In this document: piece by piece, positions 6,020 to 14,368 of the stretch
How the letters are laid out: each line of letters opens with the position of its first letter
How positions within the stretch are numbered: the first letter of the stretch is position 1
Source: a bacterium
GTDB taxonomy: Bacteria > Vulcanimicrobiota > Xenobia > Xenobiales > Xenobiaceae
Assembly (NCBI GenBank): GCA_022839105.1
Contig: JALHDH010000065.1
Coordinates: 1-19,556 of the forward strand
Direction: 5' to 3'
Length of the DNA stretch: 19,556 nucleotides
Notes under the pieces: model-generated
Told to the model about the DNA's origin: nothing
Databases searched by the model: none
Seen by the model: only the letters and a program-made list of their open reading frames with translations
Made by a program: the position numbers and the translations under genes

Positions 6020-7708
6020 TCACGAAGAGGGCCTTCGGGGGGGCTTGGGGGGAGAAGTCGCGGCCCGCGGCGCCAGCCTCAGATCCAGGCGGGCCTCGAT
6101 CTCGAAGACCCGGGGCCAGGGCAGGACCACCTCCAGGTGCATCGCTTCGAACTCCACCCGACGGCGCAGGGAGGGAACCCAGTAGCTCCGGCCTTCCAGG
6201 CGCTCCTGCCAGACCTTGCGGGCCCAGGCCACCGCCTCGAGTCGAGCCCGGACCCCGGCCGGGCCGTAGAGGTTCAGCAGGGGATCGGGGTCTCGCGGCA
6301 ATCCCCGGACGGCCTCGCTCAGGGTGGGGCGGATCACGGCCTGATAGGCGAAGTCGTCCACCATTCGGGCCAGGGTGAAGGCCTGCTGGGTCTTCTCGCT
6401 CTCCAGGACCCTCTCCAGGGACCACGCCCCGCCCCGGACGCGGGCCACCTCCCGGACCACCGCCTGGGCCACGGCGGTTCCCAGGGCATTGGAAGGGGTG
6501 TTCCAGGCCGCATAGGCCTCCAGCTCCCAGAGGGGGAGGTGCTCGAGCAGTTCGCGGGCCAGGACCGGATCGGCGCGGTTGACCAGACGCAGGTCTGCGA
6601 CGGCCAGGTGACGGCCTGCGGCCCGGACCTCGTCCAGGCGCTTCTTGAAGGCCGCGGCGCGTTCCAGGTCTTCGGGCCCGGCTTCCAGGGGGGGCGGCTC
6701 GTAGGGCCTGGCGGAAGGGACCTCCACCAGCAGGATCGTGCCCCGACCCGTCCCGGAGCGGGCCCCGCTCAGGGAGAGGTGCTCCTCGAGGGCCTCATCC
6801 AGGGGCCGGCTCTCCAAGGGGGGAATCCGCTCCCCGGCCCCTTCTTCGGAATAGAGGATCTCCAGGACGGGCCGGAGGCCTTCGCGTCCTGCCAGCCAGC
6901 CGGCCACCAGGTTCATGGCCAGTTCATCGGCCCCCGAGACGATCCGGACCCGGTCTTCCACTCCCAGGCTGCGGATCTGCTCCTCCAGGGATCGCTGCTC
7001 CTCGAGGTGGGGCCCCCGGGAGGCGGCGTCGTCCTGTCCCAGCACCAGGAACTCCAGATCCCCTCGGGCCACCTGGGCGATCAGGTCCGCCACCACCTGC
7101 ACGTTGCGCCGACGCACGGCCAGATACTCCTCGAAGATCGCGGCCGGGACATTCTCGGGAGGAGACTCGACCCCCGAGGCCGCCCAGTTGGCCAGGACCC
7201 TCTCGTAGGGAGCCTGGGCCTCCGAGGTCCGCAGGGAGAGCCGGGGCAGGATGGCCAGGGCCACCACGGGGATTCCCGAGCGCTGCAGGGTCTTCAGGAA
7301 GCCCAGACGCGCCAGGGCCTGCTCCGTGCTGCACGCAGCCGTCCGGGAAGCCACCAGCCCCCCGTAGGCCAGCATGTCGATCGAGACCAGGGCCCTCTCG
7401 CTCCCGACGACCGCTTCCTGCGCCCACAGCGCCAGCTTCTCGGGGTCTCCCGGGGTCCAGGCCCTCCCCAGGAGATGTCGCGGGGGGACCCGCAACCGGC
7501 CGCCGCCGATCCGGGCGATCTGCTGGGGGAACAAGAAGGTCGAGGGGCGATCGTCGAGTGGGATGAAGAGCGCCGTGGGAAGAGGCTGCGCCGCACGGGG
7601 GGGGACTCCGGCCTGGCTCGGGGCCAGCCCCAGGGCCAGGAGGATCAGGCCGAAGACGGAGGCGCGCTGCAGGCGGGGCGCGAAACTGGTCCACATGATC
7701 CGTGCCAT
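6020..7708 (-). CDS. Exported DUF4127 family protein
   Basis: The 562-residue product has an N-terminal hydrophobic segment (about 13-33) that looks like a signal peptide, followed by a Pro/Ala stretch. The family signatures are FIPLDDRPSTFLFPQQIA (about 48-65) and VSIDMLAYGGLVASR (108-122), both typical of DUF4127. The biochemical role of that family is unknown to me. The length fits. Two starts are possible. ATG at 7708 is preceded by AGGA at suitable distance and is preferred; ATG at 7696 is 12 bases further in. Either start overlaps the start of the divergent propeller gene, so its promoter must lie inside that gene. It heads a likely three-gene minus-strand operon. Confidence 0.85.
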   Translation of the reverse strand: MARIMWTSFAPRLQRASVFGLILLALGLAPSQAGVPPRAAQPLPTALFIPLDDRPSTFLFPQQIARIGGGRLRVPPRHLLGRAWTPGDPEKLALWAQEAVVGSERALVSIDMLAYGGLVASRTAACSTEQALARLGFLKTLQRSGIPVVALAILPRLSLRTSEAQAPYERVLANWAASGVESPPENVPAAIFEEYLAVRRRNVQVVADLIAQVARGDLEFLVLGQDDAASRGPHLEEQRSLEEQIRSLGVEDRVRIVSGADELAMNLVAGWLAGREGLRPVLEILYSEEGAGERIPPLESRPLDEALEEHLSLSGARSGTGRGTILLVEVPSARPYEPPPLEAGPEDLERAAAFKKRLDEVRAAGRHLAVADLRLVNRADPVLARELLEHLPLWELEAYAAWNTPSNALGTAVAQAVVREVARVRGGAWSLERVLESEKTQQAFTLARMVDDFAYQAVIRPTLSEAVRGLPRDPDPLLNLYGPAGVRARLEAVAWARKVWQERLEGRSYWVPSLRRRVEFEAMHLEVVLPWPRVFEIEARLDLRLAPRAATSPPKPPRRPSS

Positions 7709-8660
7709 TCTTCTTGTCCTGTTGAGTGCCCTGGTCCTGGCCTGGGGGATTCCCGGGTCGGCCCAGATCCCCGGGCCCCGGATCGGCGTCACCTGCTCCC
7801 TGGATGGAACCCTGGTCCTGGTCGATGCCCGCAGCATCCGGGTGCTGGAACGCCTGAACCTCTTCCGGAATCCCGGCGATCTGGCGGTTTCTCCGGATGG
7901 CCGGATGCTCCTGGTGGCCGAGGCCAGCGGGACCAGCCTGGCCCTGGTGGATCTCCTGACGTTGCGGCTGGGGGCCCCGATCCGGGACGAGCCTCTCGTC
8001 GAACCCCGGGCCCTGCTCTTCTCGGGGGACGGAGCGCGGCTCTACCTCCTCAGCCAGCGGTCCCAGGCCCTCCTGGAACTGCATGTCCCGAGCTTCCGGA
8101 CGGTCCGCCTGATGCCCCTGCAACTCCCCGGGGCCCGAGACCTGGTCATGAGTCCGGATGGCAGGAGGCTCTTCGTCTCGCATCGCGAGCTCGGCACCGT
8201 CTCCGTGGTCGATCTGGCCTCCTGGCGGTTGCTGGGACAGCATCGCCTGGCCGACCGGATCGGCGGCCTGGATCTGACGGCCGACGGAGCCCGGCTGCTG
8301 GTGGCACTGCCCGAACTCCAGCAGGTCGGGATCTATGATGTCTCGAGATTCATCCCGCTGGATCGGGTTCCGGTCGGTCAGGAGGCTTCTGAGGTCCGGG
8401 TGGGACCGGATGGCCGCGCGGTGGTGATCAACTCGATCAACCACGACATCTCGGTCTTCGATCCGGATCGCCCGGCGGGCCGTTTCCGGATCGGAGTCGG
8501 CATCGGGCCCCGGGCCCTGACCTTTTCACCCGACGGGCGGGCATGCTTTGTGGCCAATTACGACACCGGCGACATCTCGGTCGTGGATCTGGACCAGGGG
8601 CGTCAGTTGGGACGCCTGGCGGTGGGCAAGGGGCCCGGGGCCCTGACCTGGATTCCCTGA
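7695..8660 (+). CDS. Secreted YVTN-type beta-propeller protein
   Basis: The 321-residue product begins MIRAILLVLLSALVLAWG, a signal peptide with likely cleavage around GSAQ (about residue 24). The rest is a run of roughly 40-residue blades. The recurring features are SPDGR or a variant (VSPDGRMLLVAE, MSPDGRRLFVSH, FSPDGRACFVAN) and a later strand such as VSVVDL or ISVVDL. This is the pattern of YVTN/cytochrome cd1-like seven-bladed propellers, which often bind ligands or partners outside the cytoplasm. Substrate and function cannot be told. No good ribosome binding site precedes the ATG; the nearest purine run, GGCGGGG, is 14 bases away. Its start region overlaps the divergent DUF4127 gene. 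leuS follows after 68 bases. Confidence 0.85.
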   Translation: MIRAILLVLLSALVLAWGIPGSAQIPGPRIGVTCSLDGTLVLVDARSIRVLERLNLFRNPGDLAVSPDGRMLLVAEASGTSLALVDLLTLRLGAPIRDEPLVEPRALLFSGDGARLYLLSQRSQALLELHVPSFRTVRLMPLQLPGARDLVMSPDGRRLFVSHRELGTVSVVDLASWRLLGQHRLADRIGGLDLTADGARLLVALPELQQVGIYDVSRFIPLDRVPVGQEASEVRVGPDGRAVVINSINHDISVFDPDRPAGRFRIGVGIGPRALTFSPDGRACFVANYDTGDISVVDLDQGRQLGRLAVGKGPGALTWIP

Positions 8661-8728
8661 AGGTAGGTTTTCCCGGTCTGGCGAGGAACTGCAGGCCTTC
8701 TGAATCCAAGACCAAGGCGGCGATCCTC

Positions 8729-11251
8729 ATGCTGTACGAACCCGAGAAAATCGAAGCACGCTGGCGGGCCACGTGGGAGGAGAAGGGCCTCCACCGCGCC
8801 ACCCGCGAACCGGGAAGGCCCAAGTACTTCTGCCTGGACATGTTCCCGTATCCCTCCGGGGAGGGGCTCCACGTCGGGCACTGGCGGGGTTATGTGCTCT
8901 CCGACGTCTGGAGCCGCTACATGACCTTGAAGGGCTACCGGGTCCTGCACCCGATGGGATGGGATGCCTTCGGCCTGCCCGCAGAGAACGCCGCGATCAA
9001 GAAGAAGATCCACCCCGAGACCCACACCCGGGCCGCCATGGCCAACATGAAGCGGCAGTTGGGCGAGATGGGCGCGATGTACGACTGGAGCCGGGAGGTG
9101 AACTCTTCGGCTCCGGACTACTACAAGTGGACCCAGTGGACCTTCCTGAAGCTCTTCGAGATGGGCCTGGCCTACAAGAAGGGAGCCCCCATCAACTGGT
9201 GCCCCTCCTGCCGGACGGGACTGGCCGATGAAGAGGTCAAGGAAGGCCTGTGCGAGCGCTGCGACAGCGTGGTCACCAAGAAGGATCTGCCCCAGTGGTT
9301 CTATGCGATCACCCGCTACTCCCAGCGCCTGATCGACGACCTCGAAGGCCTGGACTGGCCCGAGAAGGTCAAGAAGATGCAGGCCGACTGGATCGGCCGC
9401 AGTGAAGGGGCCGAGGTCTGCTTCAGCCTGGAGGGGCACCCCGACAAGCTGTGGATCTTCACGACCCGCCCGGACACCCTCTTCGGGGCCACCTACATGG
9501 TGCTGGCTCCCGAGCATCCCCTGGTAGAGGCCCTGACCACCCCCGAACAGAAGGCCGCCGTCGAGGAATACGTCACCCGCACGCGGACCCGCAGCGAGGT
9601 GGAACGCCAGGAACAGAAGGACAAGACCGGGGTCTTCACGGGCGCCTGCGCCATCAACCCCGTCCAGGGCGAGCGCATCCCGATCTGGATCGCGGACTAC
9701 GTCCTGATGGGCTACGGCACCGGGGCGATCATGGCGGTTCCCGCCCACGACGTGCGGGACTGGGAGTTCGCCCAGGCCTTCGGACTGCCGATCCGCCAGG
9801 TGATCCTCTCCCCGGAGATGGCCCGGGAACTGTGCCCCGGAGGGGACTCCGAGCAGATCGCCGCTCGGGCCCTGGATGCCGCCTACCAGGAGCGCTTCCC
9901 GGTTCTTCCCCTGGACGAGGCGGGCACCGAGCCCGGGATCATGGTCAACTCCGGCGATTTTTCGGGCCTGCCCTCCCTGGAGGGCAAGAAGAAGGTGGTC
10001 GAGCGCCTCGAGGCCCAGGGCCTGGGCCGGGCCCGGGTCAACTACCGGCTGCGGGACTGGCTGGTCTCGCGTCAACGTTACTGGGGAGCCCCGATCCCCA
10101 TCGTCTACTGCGAGACCTGCGGGACGGTCCCGGTTCCCGAAGACCAGTTGCCCGTCCTGCTTCCCCATGTCGAGAGCTATGAGCCCTCCGGGACCGGAGC
10201 TTCTCCGCTGGCCAACCTCCCCGAATTCGTCCAGACGAAGTGCCCCAGGTGCGGTGGCCCCGGCCGACGGGACACCGACACGCTCTCGCAGTGGATCTGC
10301 TCGTCGTGGTACTTCCTGCGCTACGCCTCGCCGGACGCGAACGAGGTTCCCTGGCGCCGCGAGGAGGTGGACGAGTGGCTGCCGGTGGACATGTACGTGG
10401 GCGGAATCGAGCACGCCGTGCTCCACCTGCTCTACTCCAGGTTCTACACCAAGGTCCTCTACGACCTGGGCCAGATCGGCTTCAAGGAGCCCTTCAAGCG
10501 CCTCTTCAACCAGGGGATGATCACCCGGGTCGGAACCTCGGGCCGCCTGGAGAAGATGAGCAAGTCCAAGGGCAACTCGGTCAACCCGGATGAACTGGTG
10601 GAGCGCTACGGAACCGACGCCCTGCGGGCCTACCTGCTCTTCATCGGCCCCCCCGAGCTGGATGCCGAATGGAATGACTCCGGGATCGAGGGCGTCTATC
10701 GCTGGATCCGGAGGGTCTGGAACTTCGTCGCCTCCGGCTCCTTCGCCGAGGGCGCCGAGACCCGTCCCGAGGTGCTCCGGCTGACCCACCGCTACCTCAA
10801 GAAGATCACCGAGGACATGGAGCGTCTCCACCTGAACACGGTGGTGGCCGCCCTGATGGAGTGGTTGAACGCGCTGAGCGCCTGGAAGCAGCAGGAGTCC
10901 GCTCCGATCGCGTTGGAGACCGTCCGCACCTACCTTCTGGCGATGGCCCCCGTGGCCCCCCATGTGGCCGAGGAACTCTGGGCCCAACTGGGCGGAGAGG
11001 CCTCGATCTTCGAGGGAGGGCTGGCCTGGCCGATTTGGGAACCGAAGCACCTGGTCGAGGACCAGGTCGAACTGATCGTCCAGTTCAATGGAAAGGTTCG
11101 CGACCGGATCCGCGTGGCCGCCGGGGCCAGCCGGGAGGAGATCGAAGGCCAGGTGATGGCCCTGGAGAAGGTGGTCTCTGCCTTGGAGGGGAGGACCCCG
11201 AGACGGGTGATCCATGTTCCCGGCAAACTGGTGAACGTGGTCCTGGGCTGA
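8729..11251 (+). CDS. leuS: Leucyl-tRNA synthetase
   Basis: LeuRS is a class I synthetase that charges tRNA-Leu and edits mischarged tRNA. The 840-residue product is near the usual bacterial length. In order it shows the HIGH motif HVGH (48-51) within PSGEGLHVGHWRGY, a zinc module WCPSCRTGL...CERC, and the CP1 editing domain with TTRPDTLFGATYMVLAPEHP and YGTGAIMAVPAHDVRDWEFA. A second cysteine pair CPRCGG precedes SSWYFLRYASP, and KMSKS occupies 609-613. A C-terminal domain ends in VIHVPGKLVNVVLG. The ATG at 8729 follows AAGGCGG (8714-8720); upstream codons in the frame have no LeuRS homology. It is followed by a strong intrinsic terminator. No T-box leader fits in the 68-base gap upstream. 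Confidence 0.98.
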   Translation: MLYEPEKIEARWRATWEEKGLHRATREPGRPKYFCLDMFPYPSGEGLHVGHWRGYVLSDVWSRYMTLKGYRVLHPMGWDAFGLPAENAAIKKKIHPETHTRAAMANMKRQLGEMGAMYDWSREVNSSAPDYYKWTQWTFLKLFEMGLAYKKGAPINWCPSCRTGLADEEVKEGLCERCDSVVTKKDLPQWFYAITRYSQRLIDDLEGLDWPEKVKKMQADWIGRSEGAEVCFSLEGHPDKLWIFTTRPDTLFGATYMVLAPEHPLVEALTTPEQKAAVEEYVTRTRTRSEVERQEQKDKTGVFTGACAINPVQGERIPIWIADYVLMGYGTGAIMAVPAHDVRDWEFAQAFGLPIRQVILSPEMARELCPGGDSEQIAARALDAAYQERFPVLPLDEAGTEPGIMVNSGDFSGLPSLEGKKKVVERLEAQGLGRARVNYRLRDWLVSRQRYWGAPIPIVYCETCGTVPVPEDQLPVLLPHVESYEPSGTGASPLANLPEFVQTKCPRCGGPGRRDTDTLSQWICSSWYFLRYASPDANEVPWRREEVDEWLPVDMYVGGIEHAVLHLLYSRFYTKVLYDLGQIGFKEPFKRLFNQGMITRVGTSGRLEKMSKSKGNSVNPDELVERYGTDALRAYLLFIGPPELDAEWNDSGIEGVYRWIRRVWNFVASGSFAEGAETRPEVLRLTHRYLKKITEDMERLHLNTVVAALMEWLNALSAWKQQESAPIALETVRTYLLAMAPVAPHVAEELWAQLGGEASIFEGGLAWPIWEPKHLVEDQVELIVQFNGKVRDRIRVAAGASREEIEGQVMALEKVVSALEGRTPRRVIHVPGKLVNVVLG

Positions 11252-11287
11252 GTCCGGCGCCCAAGGGCGTCGGAACTCCGCCGGCTG

Positions 11288-11335
11288 GGTTTCGGGTCCG
11301 CAGAGCCCTCGGGCTTGCGGACCCGAAACCTTTTC
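11288..11335 (+). terminator. Intrinsic terminator after leuS
   Basis: A perfect 15-base inverted repeat lies at 11288-11302 and 11316-11330, reading GGTTTCGGGTCCGCA on the left arm. The 13-base loop can itself pair partly (AGCCC / GGGCT). TTTTC follows directly. It is 36 bases after the leuS stop and is the clearest terminator in the window. Confidence 0.9.
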
Positions 11336-11383
11336 AGGACCTGAAAGCCGCTTGCCGTCCGCCCCGGCTGGTAGCGCATGATG

Positions 11384-11468
11384 GATCACCGGCCGGAATT
11401 CGACTAGACTGTGATCAGGGCTCCAGGCGAGATTCATGATCAAGCCCAAGAATCCCTGATCATGGATC
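11384..11468 (+). promoter_or_regulatory. Promoter/operator region with clustered TGATCA palindromes
   Basis: Upstream of the HTH gene are three perfect TGATCA palindromes at 11412-11417, 11437-11442 and 11457-11462. The last is the left half of a larger palindrome, TGATC-ATG-GATCA (11457-11469). Another GATC is at 11384. A weak -10-like TAGACT (11405-11410) lies just before the first site, with no convincing -35 box. The layout fits operators around a start site, possibly bound by the downstream HTH protein itself. The regulation is inferred. Confidence 0.4.
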
Positions 11469-11481
11469 AAGGAGGGAGAAA

Positions 11482-12249
11482 GTGGTTCCTTCAACAGGTC
11501 TTCCCTTGCGCGAGGTCGCCCGCAGGACCGGCCTCTCCCTGCCGACCATCCGGCGCCACCTTCGTTCCGGACGGATCCGGGCCGTCCTTCGCAGAGGCCC
11601 GTTCGGCAGGCAGTGGGAGGTCTCCGAAGAGGAAGTCACGCGTTACCAGGCCGGCGTCGAGGTGCTCGAGCCATCCGTGATGGACCCGGGCCAGCAGGCC
11701 CGGCGGGAAGACCCGAATCGCGAGCGGTCACGCGGCGGTCGAGGAAGGCTTGATCGGCCTGATCTCAGATCGAGCCATGATCGCCATGGCCGTGACGATC
11801 ACCCAGATCAATCAGATCAATGCGATCAACCAGATCCATCCGAGCCCATGGATGGAGGAGCAGGCCGGGAACCGAGGGGGAAGGCCGCTCCTCTGGAGCC
11901 CTTCTCTGGCCGGGCTGAAGGAGAACCCGAGGCCTGGCGTCTTCGTGAGGAGATCGCCTACTGGAGGGGGCGTTGGCAGGAGCTGCGCGAGGTCCTCCCG
12001 CACCTCTCCCAGGCGATGGACCCCCGCCCCCCGGTGAGCGCCCAGGAAGAGGAACTCGAGTCCTGTCGGGAGGCGCTTCGGGTGCGCTCGCAGGAACTGG
12101 CCCAGGCCCGGAACCTGGTGGATCGCCTCCGGCGCGAGAAGGCCCGCCTGGAGGAGGAGGTCCAGGCCTTGCGCGCGAGGGCGCGCTCGCTGGAGCCGAC
12201 GCTGAGCGAGGGGGCTCCCGCTCCCGGTCGCCCGCGCTTCATGGGTTGA
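11482..12249 (+). CDS. MerR/excisionase-like HTH protein with C-terminal coiled coil
   Basis: The 255-residue product begins with a small winged-helix module (about 7-56): LPLREVARRTGLSLPTIRRH, then LRSGRIRAV and a wing ending RQWEVSEEEVTRYQ. This matches the excisionase/MerR-type DNA-binding fold. Residues 60-147 are low-complexity, rich in Arg, Asp, Pro and Ser, and include a 9-bp DNA repeat. Two long charged helices follow, about 148-178 and 186-237, the second with strong coiled-coil character. The protein probably binds DNA as a dimer or oligomer, or links DNA to a partner. The start is GTG, placed by GGAGGGA at 11471-11477. The gene has its own upstream region after the leuS terminator. 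It ends 5 bases from the convergent TPR gene. Target and role are unknown. Confidence 0.75.
   Translation: MVPSTGLPLREVARRTGLSLPTIRRHLRSGRIRAVLRRGPFGRQWEVSEEEVTRYQAGVEVLEPSVMDPGQQARREDPNRERSRGGRGRLDRPDLRSSHDRHGRDDHPDQSDQCDQPDPSEPMDGGAGREPRGKAAPLEPFSGRAEGEPEAWRLREEIAYWRGRWQELREVLPHLSQAMDPRPPVSAQEEELESCREALRVRSQELAQARNLVDRLRREKARLEEEVQALRARARSLEPTLSEGAPAPGRPRFMG
11797..11841 (+). repeat. Five 9-bp GATC repeats inside the HTH gene
   Basis: GATC occurs at 11797, 11806, 11815, 11824 and 11833, exactly every 9 bases. The units encode DHP, DQS, DQC, DQP and DPS in the disordered linker. Four further GATC sites lie just upstream at 11752, 11761, 11768 and 11779. Confidence 0.85.
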
Positions 12250-12254
12250 GCCGG

Positions 12255-14243
12255 CTAACCTCGGCGGCGGGATCCGCGCCTGGCGCGGCTCTTCGAGGGT
12301 TGCCGCCCCTGGGAGCCGACCGGTCTGGCCTTGGACTCCTCGGCCGGCCCGGGGTTGGGGCGGGGAGGGGTTCCCGGCTCCAGGAGATCCTCGACCTCCT
12401 GGCGGACCCGTCTCGCTTCCTCCAGATTTCCCCTCCGGACGGCCAGGTCACAGGCCATCTGAAGTTGGCCCCGGGCCTCGGGGGCTTCGCCGAGATGCGC
12501 GTGGGCCCGGGCCAGGTGGATGCGAGCCGGCAGGAGCTCGGGATCGGATTCCAGGGCGTACTGGAATTCCCGAACGGCTTCGAAGTACTTCTTCTTCTCA
12601 AACCAGGCCAGCCCCAGGTTGAAGCGGGCTTCGGCGTAGCGCGGCTCCAGGCGCAGGGCGCTGTTCCAGCACTGCATGGCCTCGTCCAGTTGTTCCTGGC
12701 GAGCCAGGGCGATCCCCAGGTTGTTGTAGGCGTAGATGTCCTTGGAATCGTGGCGCAGGGCCTCGCGGAAGGAGTGGACGGCTTCGGAGAGATGGCCCAG
12801 GTAGGTGTGGGCCAGGCCCAGGTTGTTGTGGGTGTAGGGGTCCCGGGGCTCCACCGCCAGGGCGGCGTGGAAGGCCGAGAGGGCCGCATCGGGTTGATTC
12901 AGGCCCAGCCAGGCCAGGCCCAGATTGTTGTGGGCGTCCGTATCGCGATCGTTCACGGCCAAGGCCATCTGATAGCATTCGATGGCCTGTTCCAGGCGAT
13001 CCAGGCGTGAGTAGCACATGCCCGTGTTGTTCAGGGCATAGGAGTCCTCGGGCTTGACCTGGAGGACCTGTTGGAAATGGCCCAGGGCCTCCTGGTAGCG
13101 CCCCAGCGAGAGCAGTGCGAAACCCATGTTGTTGTGGGCCAGGATCCTCTGCTCGTCGAATTCCTCCTCCGAGGTCTCCAGGACCCGGGTCAGGCAGGCC
13201 AGGGCCTCCTCGGCCCGTCCTTGACGCAGGAGGCAAAGCCCCAGATTGTTCAAGGCGAAGGAATCCTGGCCGGCCAGCGACAGGGAATGTCGGAACTCCG
13301 CTTCGGCCTCGTCCAGGCGCTGCAGGGAGAGCAGGGCCCGCCCCAGGTTGTTGCGCGCGTAGGTGTCCCGGGGGCTGAGTTCCAGGGCCTGTCGATAACA
13401 ACTGACCGCCTGCTCCCATTCCAGGAGCTGGGCGTGGATCCGGCCCAGGTTGTGGTAGGCCACCGGATCATGGGGGTTGCTCTTGAGGACCCGGTGGAAC
13501 TGCTCGATGGCCTCGGAATAACGCTTCTGCTTGCCCAGGATGCGCCCCAGGTTGTTCCGGGCGTAGGCATCCTCGGGGTCGATCTCCAGGGCCCGCTCGA
13601 ATTCCTGGTGGGCCAGGGGCATCCGCCCGGTCCGCTCGTACATCCTGCCCAGGTTGTTGTGGGCGTACACGTCGTCCGGGTCGATCTCCAGGGCGCGCAC
13701 GAACTCGCGCTCGGCCGCCTGGAGATCCCCCATGCGGGAGTAGACCAGGCCCAGGTTGTTGTGGGGATAGACGTCTTCGGGGTTCAGCTCGATCGCCTTG
13801 GAATAGGCCTCGACGGCCTGCTCCAGGCGGTCGAGGCTGGCCAGGACCAGACCGCTGTTGTACCAGGCCTGGCTGTAGTCCGGGCGGGCCCTGAGGGCTT
13901 CGCGCCAGCACTCCAGGGCCCGGTCGAACTCTCGTTGACGGGCCAGGACCAGGCCCAGGTTGTTCCAGGCATTGTGATCCTGGGGATGGAGCCGTACGGC
14001 CTCTTCGAACTGCTCCTGAGCCAGCCGGTACTTCTTCTGGGAGAGGTAGACCAGCCCCAGGAAGGTCAGGGCCTGGGCGTGGTCCGGCTGAAGGCTCAGG
14101 ACCTTCTTCCACTCGCGACAGGCAGCCGGCGCATCCTCCTGCTCGAAGAACGCCACCCCCAGGGCATAGCGGAGCTCCGGGTTGTCCGGATGGGCCCGGA
14201 CCTGTTCCTGGAGTTCCTCAAGGGGGCTCAGGTCGGTTCTCAT
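12255..14243 (-). CDS. Long tetratricopeptide-repeat protein (17 TPRs)
   Basis: The 662-residue product is almost entirely TPR units of 34 residues, each with a core like AHNNLGxxY...G...EA...F..AL...P.D. I count 17 consecutive units from about residue 19 to 610. Only one spacing irregularity is seen: a five-residue insert after unit 10, at SEEEFDEQR. Many units carry NNLG at the helix A centre. The last 50 residues are proline-rich then strongly basic, ending RARRGSRRRG. No signal peptide or membrane segment is seen, so it is probably cytoplasmic. TPR arrays form superhelical scaffolds for protein partners; the partner is not evident. The ATG follows GGGGAG. The next gene upstream on the same strand ends 125 bases before it. 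Confidence 0.92.
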   Translation of the reverse strand: MRTDLSPLEELQEQVRAHPDNPELRYALGVAFFEQEDAPAACREWKKVLSLQPDHAQALTFLGLVYLSQKKYRLAQEQFEEAVRLHPQDHNAWNNLGLVLARQREFDRALECWREALRARPDYSQAWYNSGLVLASLDRLEQAVEAYSKAIELNPEDVYPHNNLGLVYSRMGDLQAAEREFVRALEIDPDDVYAHNNLGRMYERTGRMPLAHQEFERALEIDPEDAYARNNLGRILGKQKRYSEAIEQFHRVLKSNPHDPVAYHNLGRIHAQLLEWEQAVSCYRQALELSPRDTYARNNLGRALLSLQRLDEAEAEFRHSLSLAGQDSFALNNLGLCLLRQGRAEEALACLTRVLETSEEEFDEQRILAHNNMGFALLSLGRYQEALGHFQQVLQVKPEDSYALNNTGMCYSRLDRLEQAIECYQMALAVNDRDTDAHNNLGLAWLGLNQPDAALSAFHAALAVEPRDPYTHNNLGLAHTYLGHLSEAVHSFREALRHDSKDIYAYNNLGIALARQEQLDEAMQCWNSALRLEPRYAEARFNLGLAWFEKKKYFEAVREFQYALESDPELLPARIHLARAHAHLGEAPEARGQLQMACDLAVRRGNLEEARRVRQEVEDLLEPGTPPRPNPGPAEESKARPVGSQGRQPSKSRARRGSRRRG

Positions 14244-14368
14244 GGCGTCTCCCCGTTCACGGTGCCAGCCGGATGATCCGCCTGAAGATCCGGCCTGCCG
14301 ACTTTCGGTCCGGGTCCCGCGGGGTCCTCCCCCAGGGTGCCCGGGAGAGGGCCCGAAGTCGAGCAGAC

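Noticed and set aside
5738..8338. An 866-codon plus-strand open frame
   Set aside because: It lies opposite the DUF4127 and DsrE genes and is low-complexity Gly/Pro/Arg/Gln, as expected of an antisense frame in GC-rich coding DNA. It also overlaps the propeller gene in another frame.
8661..8728. A T-box or leader regulating leuS
   Set aside because: The gap is only 68 bases and shows no T-box sequence or terminator/antiterminator pair.
11405..11410. TAGACT as a firm -10 promoter box for the HTH gene
   Set aside because: No acceptable -35 hexamer lies 16-18 bases upstream (TGGATC is poor), so I mention it only as a weak candidate within the regulatory region.
11252..11481. A hidden small gene or ncRNA in the largest non-coding gap
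   Set aside because: Apart from the terminator and the TGATCA cluster I see no convincing start with a ribosome binding site and no further strong structure.
8603..11494. A 963-codon minus-strand open frame opposite leuS
   Set aside because: It has no domain-like pattern and mirrors leuS codons; the LeuRS motifs on the plus strand are complete.
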